This document shows positions 1-6,674 of a stretch of 19,133 nucleotides of DNA, one piece after another. Positions within the stretch are counted from its first letter, which is position 1. Each line of letters starts with the position of its first letter. The DNA lies in contig JAUSOA010000033.1 in assembly GCA_030656435.1 (NCBI GenBank), positions 1 to 19,133 on the forward strand, given 5' to 3'. Both the position numbers and the translations under genes were made by a program. The stretch is from Acholeplasmataceae bacterium. Lineage in GTDB: Bacteria > Bacillota_I > Bacilli_A > Acholeplasmatales > Acholeplasmataceae. The notes under the pieces were generated by a model that saw only the letters and a list, made by a program, of their open reading frames with translations, ran no database searches and was not told the origin of the DNA.

Positions 1-34
1 ATTTATAGAAAAATAACTCGAAAAATCAAAAATA

Positions 35-86
35 AAAAGCCGATTCTGAATTTCAGTTATGTACTGAAGTTTCAAAACTAGCTTTT
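35..86 (-). terminator. Probable terminator downstream of pyrR
   Basis: On the minus strand an AAAAGC/GCTTTT outer stem (81-86 with 35-40) encloses an inner hairpin, ACTTCAGT-type (about 63-72 with 48-57). It is followed by a strongly T-rich tract on the minus strand (complement of about 19-38). This is the likely end of the pyrR transcript. The outer and inner stems are separated by unpaired bases, so the fold is imperfect. Confidence 0.5.
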
Positions 87-98
87 ATCAACAGTCTG

Positions 99-124
99 AA
101 GCGAATCACTTTCGTGATTCGCTT
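99..124 (+). terminator. Perfect 11-bp hairpin overlapping the pyrR stop codon
   Basis: Positions 99-109 and 114-124 are perfect inverted repeats around a 4-base loop. On the plus strand the hairpin is followed by ATTTTATTTC, so it could terminate a plus-strand transcript entering from the left. On the minus strand no T-run follows it. It overlaps the last bases of pyrR, which ends at 123. Confidence 0.5.
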
Positions 125-626
125 ATTTTATTTCTTCGATATATACTTTATATTCATTCATATCAACAATAACTTTTTCATTTTTGCTGGTTGGTATATT
201 TTTACCAATATAGTCAGCGCGGATAGGAAGCTCCCTATGACCTCTATCGATAACGATTGCGAGCTGAATTTGTTTAGGTCTTCCATGATCAGATAATGCA
301 TCCATAGCAGCTCTTACTGATCTACCCGTATATAAAACATCATCCACTAAAATAACGTTTTTATCCTTCACATCTATTTTTTGATCGCGCGGAGTTACTT
401 TGTTTTCCAGATCATCTCGATACGCATGGATGTCTATAGGATAAATTTTCGCTTCGACATCAGCAAATCTTTTCAAATTATCGTTTAAAATTTGTGCAAT
501 TGGAAAGCCCTTTTTCATAATTCCAACAAAAACGATGTCATCTAAATTTTGGTTTCTCTCAATTATTTCGTGTGTCATTCTTTTTAATGTTCTTGAAAGC
601 TGTTCTGCATTCATTATTTCTTTCAT
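123..626 (-). CDS. pyrR: PyrR: pyrimidine operon RNA-binding attenuator / uracil phosphoribosyltransferase
   Basis: PyrR binds pyr mRNA leaders when UMP/UTP is high and promotes termination; many homologues also convert uracil and PRPP to UMP. The 167-residue product has the PRPP-binding signature VILVDDVLYTGRS at about residues 91-103. It also has the family segments THEIIERN near the N-terminus and DRGHRELPIRADYIGKNIPTS near residues 128-147. I chose the ATG at 626 because GGTGA lies 5 bases upstream; in-frame ATG/GTG codons further out (up to 647) lack a better ribosome site. It diverges from uraA, whose leader holds a PyrR target, so the regulator sits beside its own regulon member. No convincing promoter is visible for pyrR itself. 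The residue pair usually seen as TR in GIKTRG is KK here (GIMKKG). Confidence 0.93.
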   Translation of the reverse strand: MKEIMNAEQLSRTLKRMTHEIIERNQNLDDIVFVGIMKKGFPIAQILNDNLKRFADVEAKIYPIDIHAYRDDLENKVTPRDQKIDVKDKNVILVDDVLYTGRSVRAAMDALSDHGRPKQIQLAIVIDRGHRELPIRADYIGKNIPTSKNEKVIVDMNEYKVYIEEIK

Positions 627-670
627 TTTCATCACCATAATTATCATAACATTTTTTACAATTTTTAGGG

Positions 671-698
671 TTGATTTTTTAAATAATCATGATATACT
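671..698 (+). promoter_or_regulatory. Promoter of the uraA transcript
   Basis: A -35 element TTGATT (671-676) and a -10 element TATACT (693-698) are 16 bases apart. The predicted start near 705 places the whole antiterminator/PyrR loop inside the transcript. Confidence 0.65.
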
Positions 699-711
699 AA
701 TTGCAGTAAAG

Positions 712-796
712 GTCCTTTAAGTTGTGCCCGTGAGCATAACAAGGTATCATCATCATTATACCTAGACATATAAAGGACGCCACTGGTGTCTTTTTT
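712..796 (+). promoter_or_regulatory. PyrR-responsive transcription attenuator in the uraA leader
   Basis: Three alternative structures can be read. (1) PyrR-binding anti-antiterminator: CCTT (714-717) pairs with AAGG (741-744) and GTTGTG (721-726) with CATAAC (735-740). The loop segment CCCGTGAG (727-734) matches the known PyrR loop consensus CCNGNGAG. (2) Antiterminator: GTCCTTTA (712-719) is perfectly complementary to TAAAGGAC (771-778). (3) Terminator: AAAGGACGCC (772-781) with GGTGTCTTTT (785-794). Structures 1 and 2 share 714-717, and structures 2 and 3 share 772-778, which gives the mutually exclusive logic of classical pyr attenuators. A small GGTAT/ATACC stem (743-747/758-762) lies inside the antiterminator loop. 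Confidence 0.88.
772..796 (+). terminator. Attenuator terminator of the uraA leader
   Basis: A 10-bp stem (772-781 with 785-794, including G-T wobbles) closes a 3-base loop and runs into a T-tract (791-796). It lies about 40 bases before the uraA start and its 5' arm overlaps the antiterminator. Confidence 0.8.
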
Positions 797-834
797 GTTA
801 AAGGCCTTACAAAAATTGATAAAGGGGTATAGGA

Positions 835-2130
835 ATGGATAAAAAGGGTTTAGTAATTGATGTACAAGAAAGACCAAAGAGCATTGGGCAATGGATTGTT
901 CTATCATTGCAGCATGTATTCGCGATGTTTGGTGCGACAGTTTTAGTTCCGATCTTAACAGGGTTACCAGTATCAGTAGCGCTAATCGCTTCAGGGATTG
1001 GTACACTATCCTACATTGCAGTAACTAAGGCGAAGGTTCCAGTCTATTTGGGTAGTTCATTTGCCTACATTATGGCAATCAGCTTAGCAACCAGTCAGTT
1101 TGGTGTTGGAGCGGCATATTATGGATTAGTGTTAGTTGGCATTATCTACATAATCGTCGCAATCATCATTTCATTCGTTGGAAAAAACTGGTTAGATAAG
1201 CTACTCCCACCAGTCGTCATTGGACCAATGATTATGATTATCGGGTTAGGGCTCGCGCCAGTTGCAGTTGGACAAGCTGGTCTTTCACCAGGTAGTGCAA
1301 ATGATTTCTTCGCATTTTTAGCAACTGATTGGCGAAATCCACTCATTGCAGCATTTACCTTCTTAGTCACAATCTTCATTAACTTGTTCTTCAAGGGATT
1401 CTTAAAAATAATTCCATTTATTATCGGTATTGTAGCAGGTTACATCTTATCAGTTATATTAGGAGTCGTTGATATAACTTCAGTATTTAGTGGTGGATTA
1501 TTTGCATGGCCAGAATTTAACTTCATGTGGAGCTATGCACCTAACTTCTCAGCGCTTCTACTCTTCGCGCCAATTGCATTTGTAACCATTGCAGAGCATA
1601 TTGGAGATCACACAGTTTTAGGTGAAATTTGTGAGAAGGACTTCTTAAAAGATCCAGGACTTGATAAGACCTTAATGGGTGACGGTATTGCAACAGCGTT
1701 ATCAGCATTCATCGGTGGTCCAGCAAATACAACTTATGGTGAAAATACCGGTGTTGTAGCAATGACTAAGGTTGGTTCAGTTTATGTAACAGGTCTTGCA
1801 GCAGTATTCGCAATCGTTTTAGGATTCATCCTACCAATCAACCAATTCATTAGTAGCATTCCTGCACCAGTTATGGGTGGCATTAGTATGGTATTATTTG
1901 GATTAATCGCAGTCAACGGTTTACGCGTACTTGTTAAAAACAAGGTTGATGTCAACCAAATGAGAAACCTAGTGATTATTGCAACTATGATGGTTGTCGG
2001 ATTGGGTCAAGCTGAAATCGTAATTAGCCCAGCATTATCAATTAGTGGTATGGCATTTGCAGCAGTTGTAGGTATTATACTTAACCAAGTCATTAACCTA
2101 TTTGAAAAATTGTTTCCTGTCAAAGAATAA
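835..2130 (+). CDS. uraA: Uracil permease (NCS2/UraA family)
   Basis: A 431-residue polytopic membrane protein for proton-coupled uracil import. Family hallmarks are QHVFAMFGATVLVPILTG near residues 27-44, the AEHIGDH segment in the middle of the chain and GGPANTTYGENTGVVAMTKV near residues 286-305. The rest is mostly hydrophobic, in keeping with the 12-14 membrane segments of the family. The ATG at 835 has AAAGGGG (821-827) 7 bases upstream. The leader contains a PyrR attenuator, so expression should fall when pyrimidine nucleotides are plentiful; this supports uracil rather than xanthine as substrate. The gene ends just before a bidirectional terminator. The Bacillus equivalent is called pyrP. 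Confidence 0.93.
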   Translation: MDKKGLVIDVQERPKSIGQWIVLSLQHVFAMFGATVLVPILTGLPVSVALIASGIGTLSYIAVTKAKVPVYLGSSFAYIMAISLATSQFGVGAAYYGLVLVGIIYIIVAIIISFVGKNWLDKLLPPVVIGPMIMIIGLGLAPVAVGQAGLSPGSANDFFAFLATDWRNPLIAAFTFLVTIFINLFFKGFLKIIPFIIGIVAGYILSVILGVVDITSVFSGGLFAWPEFNFMWSYAPNFSALLLFAPIAFVTIAEHIGDHTVLGEICEKDFLKDPGLDKTLMGDGIATALSAFIGGPANTTYGENTGVVAMTKVGSVYVTGLAAVFAIVLGFILPINQFISSIPAPVMGGISMVLFGLIAVNGLRVLVKNKVDVNQMRNLVIIATMMVVGLGQAEIVISPALSISGMAFAAVVGIILNQVINLFEKLFPVKE

Positions 2131-2156
2131 CTCTTAACTTCAAGTAAACAAAAAAA

Positions 2157-2185
2157 GCCCTTTACGAGCGAAACTCGTGAAGGGC
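2157..2185. terminator. Bidirectional terminator between uraA and the purine permease gene
   Basis: A 12-bp stem (2157-2168 with 2174-2185, one G-T wobble) closes a CGAAA loop. The plus strand continues CTTTAATTT. The minus strand continues with seven T residues, so it should terminate both convergent permease transcripts. Confidence 0.88.
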
Positions 2186-2209
2186 CTTTAATTTATAATG
2201 AGTTACAAA

Positions 2210-3538
2210 TTACATTATTGTCATTAAAACTAAATATAGAATAAAGAATACACCAACACCATAAAGTAGTGGGCTAACTTCTTTTGAACGTCTGCTAGCA
2301 AGCATGACAAGGATATATGTTAAGAATCCGAATCCGATACCATCAGAAATTGAGTAAGTTAAGATCATCACTAAAATAGTGATAAAGCTTGCCATTGCAA
2401 TTGGCCATTTGTCCCATTCAATCTTGCCAATTGAAGCTGCCATCATTGTTCCTACGATTACCATAGCCGCAGCAGTAACACCAGCAGTAACTAAGCTTAG
2501 TAAAGGTGCTAAAAAGATTGATAAGATAAATAGGAATCCAGTAAATACTGATGCTAAACCTGTTCTTGCACCAGCACCAACTCCTGATAATGATTCAATA
2601 TAAGATGTTGTTGTAGAAGTTCCTAAAACAGCACCGACAACAGTTGCAGATGAGTCAACGATATTTGCTTTTTGAAGATCTTCTTCTGTCACATTTTCCA
2701 TTTGACCTGTAACAGCCATTAAAGTACCTGATGTGTCAAAGAAGTCAACAAATAAGAAAGCAAACACAGCAAACCAACCACCAGCTGATGAAAGTAATCC
2801 AGCAATACCAGTAAATGCCTTACCAAATGTTGGTGCTAAAGAAGGAAGAGCACCGGTAAATGATGGTAATGCAGGCATATTTGCAACGCCGAATAATCCA
2901 ACGATTAAACCAACGATAGCTGTTCCAACTAGACCGAAGAATACAGCAGCTCTAACCTTAAATGCAAGTAGAGCAATGGTCAATACTATACCAAACAATG
3001 CGAGTAATGCAACTGGGTTTGATAGGTCACCTAATGTTGTTGGTGTACCTACACCTTGCTCAATGATACCAACATTGACAAGTCCGATATAGGCAATGAA
3101 AAATCCGATACCTGCTCCAATAGCATACTTTAAGGATTGTGGAATTGCAGCAACAACTTTAGCTCTAAGACCAGTAACACTAATAATTAAATATAGGATA
3201 CCAGAAACTAGAACTGCAGCTAACGCTTCTTCCCAAGAATAACCCATGCCCATGACGACAGTAAATGCAAAGAATGCATTGAGTCCCATACCAGGAGCTA
3301 GAGCGATAGGAAGCTTAGCAAATAATCCCATTGCGATTGTTGCAAGACCTGCAGTCAGTGCAGTTGCTAAGAAAATAGCGCCGCCATCAATTGGAATTCC
3401 GCCGTAACCACTCATAATTGCTGGGTTAACGAATAAAATGTAGGCCATCGTTAAGAATGTTGTCAATCCACCAATGAGTTCAACCTTAATTGAACTTCCA
3501 CGTTCTTCAATCTTAAAAAACTTTTTAATTCTCTCCAC
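2210..3538 (-). CDS. pbuG: Purine nucleobase permease (NCS2, COG2252/AzgA-PbuG subfamily)
   Basis: A 442-residue multi-spanning importer, most likely for guanine and/or hypoxanthine. The family segments GGLTTFLTMAYILFVNPAI (about 24-42), APGMGLNAFFAF (about 81-92), FVDFFDTSGTL and TTTSYIES are all present. The start is GTG at 3538, with AAGGAG about 10 bases upstream; a nearer ATG is out of frame. The transcript begins with a guanine-class riboswitch followed by a terminator, so synthesis should stop when guanine or hypoxanthine is abundant. Substrate choice rests on the riboswitch class and subfamily; adenine uptake, known for some relatives (PbuO, AzgA), is not excluded by the protein alone. 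Confidence 0.9.
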   Translation of the reverse strand: MERIKKFFKIEERGSSIKVELIGGLTTFLTMAYILFVNPAIMSGYGGIPIDGGAIFLATALTAGLATIAMGLFAKLPIALAPGMGLNAFFAFTVVMGMGYSWEEALAAVLVSGILYLIISVTGLRAKVVAAIPQSLKYAIGAGIGFFIAYIGLVNVGIIEQGVGTPTTLGDLSNPVALLALFGIVLTIALLAFKVRAAVFFGLVGTAIVGLIVGLFGVANMPALPSFTGALPSLAPTFGKAFTGIAGLLSSAGGWFAVFAFLFVDFFDTSGTLMAVTGQMENVTEEDLQKANIVDSSATVVGAVLGTSTTTSYIESLSGVGAGARTGLASVFTGFLFILSIFLAPLLSLVTAGVTAAAMVIVGTMMAASIGKIEWDKWPIAMASFITILVMILTYSISDGIGFGFLTYILVMLASRRSKEVSPLLYGVGVFFILYLVLMTIM

Positions 3539-3596
3539 TTTTTCATTTCTCCTTTTTTTGTTTTGTATTCACATGTATTTTTTATAAAAAATAAAA

Positions 3597-3620
3597 AAAC
3601 CACGAAATTAATAGCGGTTT
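3597..3620 (-). terminator. Riboswitch-controlled terminator upstream of pbuG
   Basis: On the minus strand AAACCGC (3620-3614) pairs with the GTGGTTT arm (3603-3597, one G-U pair). A T-rich tract interrupted by single A bases follows (complement of about 3583-3599). It lies between the purine aptamer and the permease start. Confidence 0.8.
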
Positions 3621-3654
3621 CTACATATGAAAACAATTAAAAAAGTTGCTTTCA

Positions 3655-3723
3655 TATCGTAGTCGCGAATTTTACGGAAACGCGGTAGAAACTTGACCTC
3701 CACATCAGGTCGATTATACGATA
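3655..3723 (-). promoter_or_regulatory. Purine riboswitch, guanine/hypoxanthine class
   Basis: The minus strand reads as a full purine aptamer. P1 is TATCGT (3723-3718) with ACGATA (3660-3655). P2 is GACCT (3711-3707) with AGGTC (3699-3695) around the loop GATGTGG. The joining strand contains GTTTCTACC and P3 is CGCG/CGCG with a CCGTAAA loop. The 3' joining segment reads GACTACG. The base that pairs with the ligand is C (position 3662, C74 in the standard xpt numbering), which specifies guanine or hypoxanthine; adenine riboswitches have U there. A terminator follows and then pbuG, so it is an OFF switch by transcription termination. Confidence 0.95.
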
Positions 3724-3739
3724 CATTGAATACTCCATC

Positions 3740-3769
3740 ATTATAGCAAATGAAACTTAAACTTGTAAA
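3740..3769 (-). promoter_or_regulatory. Promoter of the riboswitch-pbuG transcript
   Basis: The -35 element is TTTACA (3769-3764) and the -10 element is TATAAT (3745-3740), with an 18-base spacer. The predicted start near 3733 falls about 10 bases before aptamer helix P1. Confidence 0.75.
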
Positions 3770-3787
3770 GGTGTTTTTTAATAAAAA

Positions 3788-3809
3788 ATGAGGAAAACGT
3801 ATTCCTCAT
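3788..3809 (-). terminator. Terminator of the fructose PTS operon
   Basis: ATGAGGAA and TTCCTCAT arms (3788-3795 with 3802-3809) form an 8-bp hairpin followed on the minus strand by TTTTTTATTAAAAAA. It lies 24 bases past the EIIC stop codon. Confidence 0.8.
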
Positions 3810-3832
3810 CTTTTATCTATTTTCGTTAAGAG

Positions 3833-4840
3833 TTAGAGAACATCAAATTCGTCAGTCTCTTTCATAAATATTCCTATATAAAGAGCTGACGCTAATGTTC
3901 CGACTGAAAGTGCAATTAAGAACCCCCACCAGTTCGTCATTAGAAAAACTACAAATATACCTCCATGAGGTGCAGGTACTGATACACCAAAGAGTGCAAC
4001 GATGACTGCAGCAAGTGAACTACCAATAATTAATGCAGGTCTAACGACCTTAGGATTCTTTTTATAAAAGGGTATCGCACCTTCAGTAATAAAGGAGGCA
4101 CCAGTGATCCAATTCGATTGACCTTGTTTGATTTCCTCTTCTGTGTAAAGGTTTTTAAATAGAAGGGTTGCGAGTGCAATCCCAAGTGGTGGAGTCATAC
4201 CAGCAGCCATGATAGCTGCCATTAAAATAGAGGAGTGCGCATGAAAAATCGCGATGACACCAATTAAGTAAACAATCTTATTGATTGGACCACCTAAGTC
4301 AAATGCCATCAGTGCTCCTGCAATTAAAGAAACGATAATTAGAGGAATCCCGTTTAATTCAATAATTTCTCTTTCGAGGGCAATACTGATTGGAGAAAAT
4401 AAGAAATTAATTAAAACCATCGATAGGGATGCGAAAAGTAGACCTAAAATCGGTAGGATCAAGATCGTTTTCATGCTGATGATTGATCTCGGTATTCTCT
4501 TGGTGAGAATTTTGATGAGCTCGACAGAATATCCTGCAGCAAACCCACCTAATATCGCCCCTATGAATCCTGAATCACCATTTAAGGCGAGTGCTCCTGC
4601 AACAAATCCTGGGAGTATACCAGGTCTATCTGCGATTGAATAGGCAATATATCCTGCTAATATGGGTAGTATATATTGAAATGTGACCGTTCCTGTTTCT
4701 TCCATCCATAATGCTACTGGTTCAAATAAGGGAAGTGTCGCTAGGACTAAAAATATACCACCCGCAACCACGAAGGGTATCATGAATGAAAATCCATTCA
4801 TTAAATGCTTATAGAGTTGAGTTCTGTCCTTCATATTCAT
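3833..4840 (-). CDS. PTS fructose-specific EIIC membrane component
   Basis: The membrane channel of a fructose-type phosphotransferase system, moving the sugar while EIIB phosphorylates it. Recognisable Fru-EIIC segments are FMIPFVVAGGIFL near the N-terminus, PGILPGFVAGALAL, GAILGGFAAGYSVELIK, MAFDLGGPINKIVYLIG, MAAIMAAGMTPPLGIALATLL, FITEGAIPF and APHGGIFVVF. The open frame begins at a TTG at 4843; I prefer the ATG at 4840 (335 residues), although no strong ribosome site is visible and an ATG at 4834 is also possible. It starts 10 bases after the EIIB stop, so translation is probably coupled. EIIC is a free-standing gene here, whereas many Firmicutes fuse EIIA, EIIB and EIIC in one fruA protein. 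Fructose is inferred from fruK; other ketoses are possible. Confidence 0.88.
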   Translation of the reverse strand: MNMKDRTQLYKHLMNGFSFMIPFVVAGGIFLVLATLPLFEPVALWMEETGTVTFQYILPILAGYIAYSIADRPGILPGFVAGALALNGDSGFIGAILGGFAAGYSVELIKILTKRIPRSIISMKTILILPILGLLFASLSMVLINFLFSPISIALEREIIELNGIPLIIVSLIAGALMAFDLGGPINKIVYLIGVIAIFHAHSSILMAAIMAAGMTPPLGIALATLLFKNLYTEEEIKQGQSNWITGASFITEGAIPFYKKNPKVVRPALIIGSSLAAVIVALFGVSVPAPHGGIFVVFLMTNWWGFLIALSVGTLASALYIGIFMKETDEFDVL

Positions 4841-4850
4841 CAACTACTTT

Positions 4851-5180
4851 CTAATCTCTGTGATCATATATTTCAAATCTGCCTTCTATTGCCCCGAGGA
4901 TGAGTTCCTTGGCATGATGAATGCCAAATGTGATGGTAGCCTCTTTTAATGGCTTCCCTTGAAAACGTGCCTTTTCAACTCTGATATCTGCTGCAATAAT
5001 AACCGCGATGCTTTCCTTGATATCTTTTTCTTTAAGTCTATTTTCAACACCAATGGAACCATTGGTTTCAACGATGACTTCGACTCCTAATTTTCTTCCC
5101 TCAGATTCTAAAACCTCTGCTGCCATATAGGTATGTGCGATACCGGTAGGGCAGGCTGTGACTGCAACTATTTTTAGCAT
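4851..5180 (-). CDS. PTS fructose-specific EIIB component
   Basis: A 109-residue cytosolic phosphocarrier that takes the phosphoryl group from EIIA on a cysteine and passes it to the sugar. The phosphorylation site is C10 in AVTACPTGIAHTYMAAE, the Fru-EIIB signature. The frame can be read from a GTG at 5192, inside the EIIA stop region. The ATG at 5180 suits the family's usual MKIVAVTACPTG start, and GGAG lies upstream within the end of EIIA. The gene lies between the EIIA and EIIC genes of the same operon. Confidence 0.92.
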   Translation of the reverse strand: MLKIVAVTACPTGIAHTYMAAEVLESEGRKLGVEVIVETNGSIGVENRLKEKDIKESIAVIIAADIRVEKARFQGKPLKEATITFGIHHAKELILGAIEGRFEIYDHRD

Positions 5181-5188
5181 ATTTTGGT

Positions 5189-5644
5189 TCACTCCATTGT
5201 GTAAAGAAGTGCTAAGACTTCTTCTTTTGTTTTGGCTTGCATCAAGGCTTCTCTAAAGGATTCATGCATAAGCTTTCTAGATAGAAGTGCTAGAACCTTT
5301 AAATGCTGGTTAGCGCTATCTTCTGGCATTGCGATCATAAAGAAAAGGTGTGCTGGTTTACTATCAAGTGAATTGAACTCAATTCCCTTTTCGCTTTTAC
5401 CAAAAATAACGGAAGGAATGAGAACGTGCTTTGATTTCGCATGGGGAATCGCGATTTTCATTCCGATGCCTGTTGAGACAATTGCTTCTCTTTCATAGAT
5501 ATCATCTAGAAATAACTTGGTATCTGCTATTCTATTTTCTTTATGCAAATAATGTGCTAGCTCGAAGAGCACGCCATCCTTAGTTAATGACTTTAGGTCA
5601 ATATGAATTAAGGATAGATTGGTTAATTCATGAATTGTCAGCAT
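5189..5644 (-). CDS. PTS EIIA component (fructose/mannitol type)
   Basis: A 151-residue soluble domain that accepts phosphate from HPr. The active histidine is H68 in GMKIAIPHAKS, the Fru/Mtl EIIA signature, and the ERE motif at about 51-53 is also typical. The ATG at 5644 has AAGGAG 6 bases upstream, inside the end of fruK, and the two genes overlap by 7 bases. It ends in TGA, with EIIB starting next to it. Order and spacing indicate one operon, fruK-EIIA-EIIB-EIIC. Confidence 0.92.
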   Translation of the reverse strand: MLTIHELTNLSLIHIDLKSLTKDGVLFELAHYLHKENRIADTKLFLDDIYEREAIVSTGIGMKIAIPHAKSKHVLIPSVIFGKSEKGIEFNSLDSKPAHLFFMIAMPEDSANQHLKVLALLSRKLMHESFREALMQAKTKEEVLALLYTME

Positions 5645-6555
5645 ATAATCTCCTTGATGATTACTTTATCTAAATATTTTAGTATGTTATCCTTTGTAGC
5701 AAGCGTTTCTTCGAATACGGTTGCTGCACTTGCTGCAACAGCAAATTTGAAGGAATCTAAAATGTTTTGATTCTTTTGGTACTCGTATATAAATCCTGCG
5801 ACCATTGAATCTCCTGCACCCGTAGTTGATAGAATCTCGCCATTGATTGGCATTGCTTGGTAAATAAAGTCTTTATTGATGAATATTGAGCCTTCACTTC
5901 CTAGAGAAATGATTAGATTTTTAGCTCCATTTTCTATTACCTTTTTTCCATAAAGAATAATTTCTTCTAGCGTATTCATTTTAACCGAAAAACACTCTTC
6001 AAGTTCATCTAAATTGGGTTTGACTAATAATGGGTTATATGAAATATATTCATTTATGTATCTTCCTGGTGTATCCATCACGAAATTGATATGTCTATCT
6101 TTGCATAATTCAGCAATTTGATGATAGGCATCGGGAATAGAGTCTAAGCCTGAGCCACCAACAATTAATGTGTCTTTAGCTTCTAAGCTTGAAAGGATAT
6201 GGATTAGTTTATCAAAGTCACTGTGATGAATCGATGGTCCGATATGATTAAGTTCTGTTTCACTATCTAGAGCTTTGATCTTAACATTCATTCGAGTGGT
6301 TTCATCAATTGGTATCTCGATCAAATCGACATTCTTTTTCTTGAGTTCTTCCTTAATAAATAGACCGGTAAACCCTCCTAGAAAGGCGATTGCCTTATTT
6401 TCTTCTCCTAGGTTTGTTAAAATAATCGATACGTTAATTCCCTTACCGCCAGCAATAAATGATAGGGTATTGAATCTATTCAAACGATTTAATTTTAGGT
6501 CATCAGTTTTGATTTTATAATCAACTGATGGATTCATTGTGCATGTATAAATCAT
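5638..6555 (-). CDS. fruK: 1-phosphofructokinase (PfkB family)
   Basis: Phosphorylates fructose 1-phosphate, the product of the adjacent PTS, to fructose 1,6-bisphosphate for glycolysis. The 305-residue protein has the PfkB sugar-site motif GGKGINVS (36-43), the N-terminal MIYTCTMNPSVDY typical of FruK/LacC, and the signature TTGAGDSMVAGF (244-255) with D249 as probable catalytic base. The ATG at 6555 has GGGAGG about 4 bases upstream. It is the first gene of the operon. LacC (tagatose-6-phosphate kinase) is a close relative, but the neighbouring Fru-type EII genes favour FruK. No fruR repressor gene lies beside it and I could not find a convincing promoter in 6556-6603. Confidence 0.9.
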   Translation of the reverse strand: MIYTCTMNPSVDYKIKTDDLKLNRLNRFNTLSFIAGGKGINVSIILTNLGEENKAIAFLGGFTGLFIKEELKKKNVDLIEIPIDETTRMNVKIKALDSETELNHIGPSIHHSDFDKLIHILSSLEAKDTLIVGGSGLDSIPDAYHQIAELCKDRHINFVMDTPGRYINEYISYNPLLVKPNLDELEECFSVKMNTLEEIILYGKKVIENGAKNLIISLGSEGSIFINKDFIYQAMPINGEILSTTGAGDSMVAGFIYEYQKNQNILDSFKFAVAASAATVFEETLATKDNILKYLDKVIIKEIIC

Positions 6556-6603
6556 AGGTCCTCCCTAAATAACTTACTGTATTCATTCTATATGATTTTA
6601 GCT

Positions 6604-6653
6604 AAAAAAAATAGGGGAATACCCAAATTTAGAAATTTGGGAAATCACCCTAT
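6604..6653 (-). terminator. Terminator of the metG-yitT transcript
   Basis: An outer ATAGGG/CCCTAT stem (6648-6653 with 6611-6616) is separated by a small internal loop from a 9-base inverted repeat CCCAAATTT/AAATTTGGG (6622-6630 and 6633-6641). It is followed on the minus strand by seven T residues (complement of 6604-6610). It lies 22 bases past the yitT-family stop and separates it from fruK. Confidence 0.88.
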
Positions 6654-6674
6654 CCAGTAAATTCTTTATATTTT

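Noticed and set aside
627..660. TATGAT-like -10 element for a pyrR promoter on the minus strand
   Set aside because: The transcript would start only about 10 bases before the chosen ATG and no -35 element is at a workable distance.
743..762. TCATCATCATTA trinucleotide run in the uraA leader as a repeat element
   Set aside because: It is very short and is explained as the loop of a small GGTAT/ATACC stem inside the attenuator.
665..1006. 113-residue open frame on the minus strand across the uraA leader and start
   Set aside because: It lies antisense to the attenuator and the conserved uraA N-terminus, has no ribosome site and no recognisable protein pattern; it is a shadow frame.
2733..3092. 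119-residue plus-strand frame inside the purine permease gene
   Set aside because: Its composition is the antisense echo of a hydrophobic gene and it has no ribosome site or family motif.
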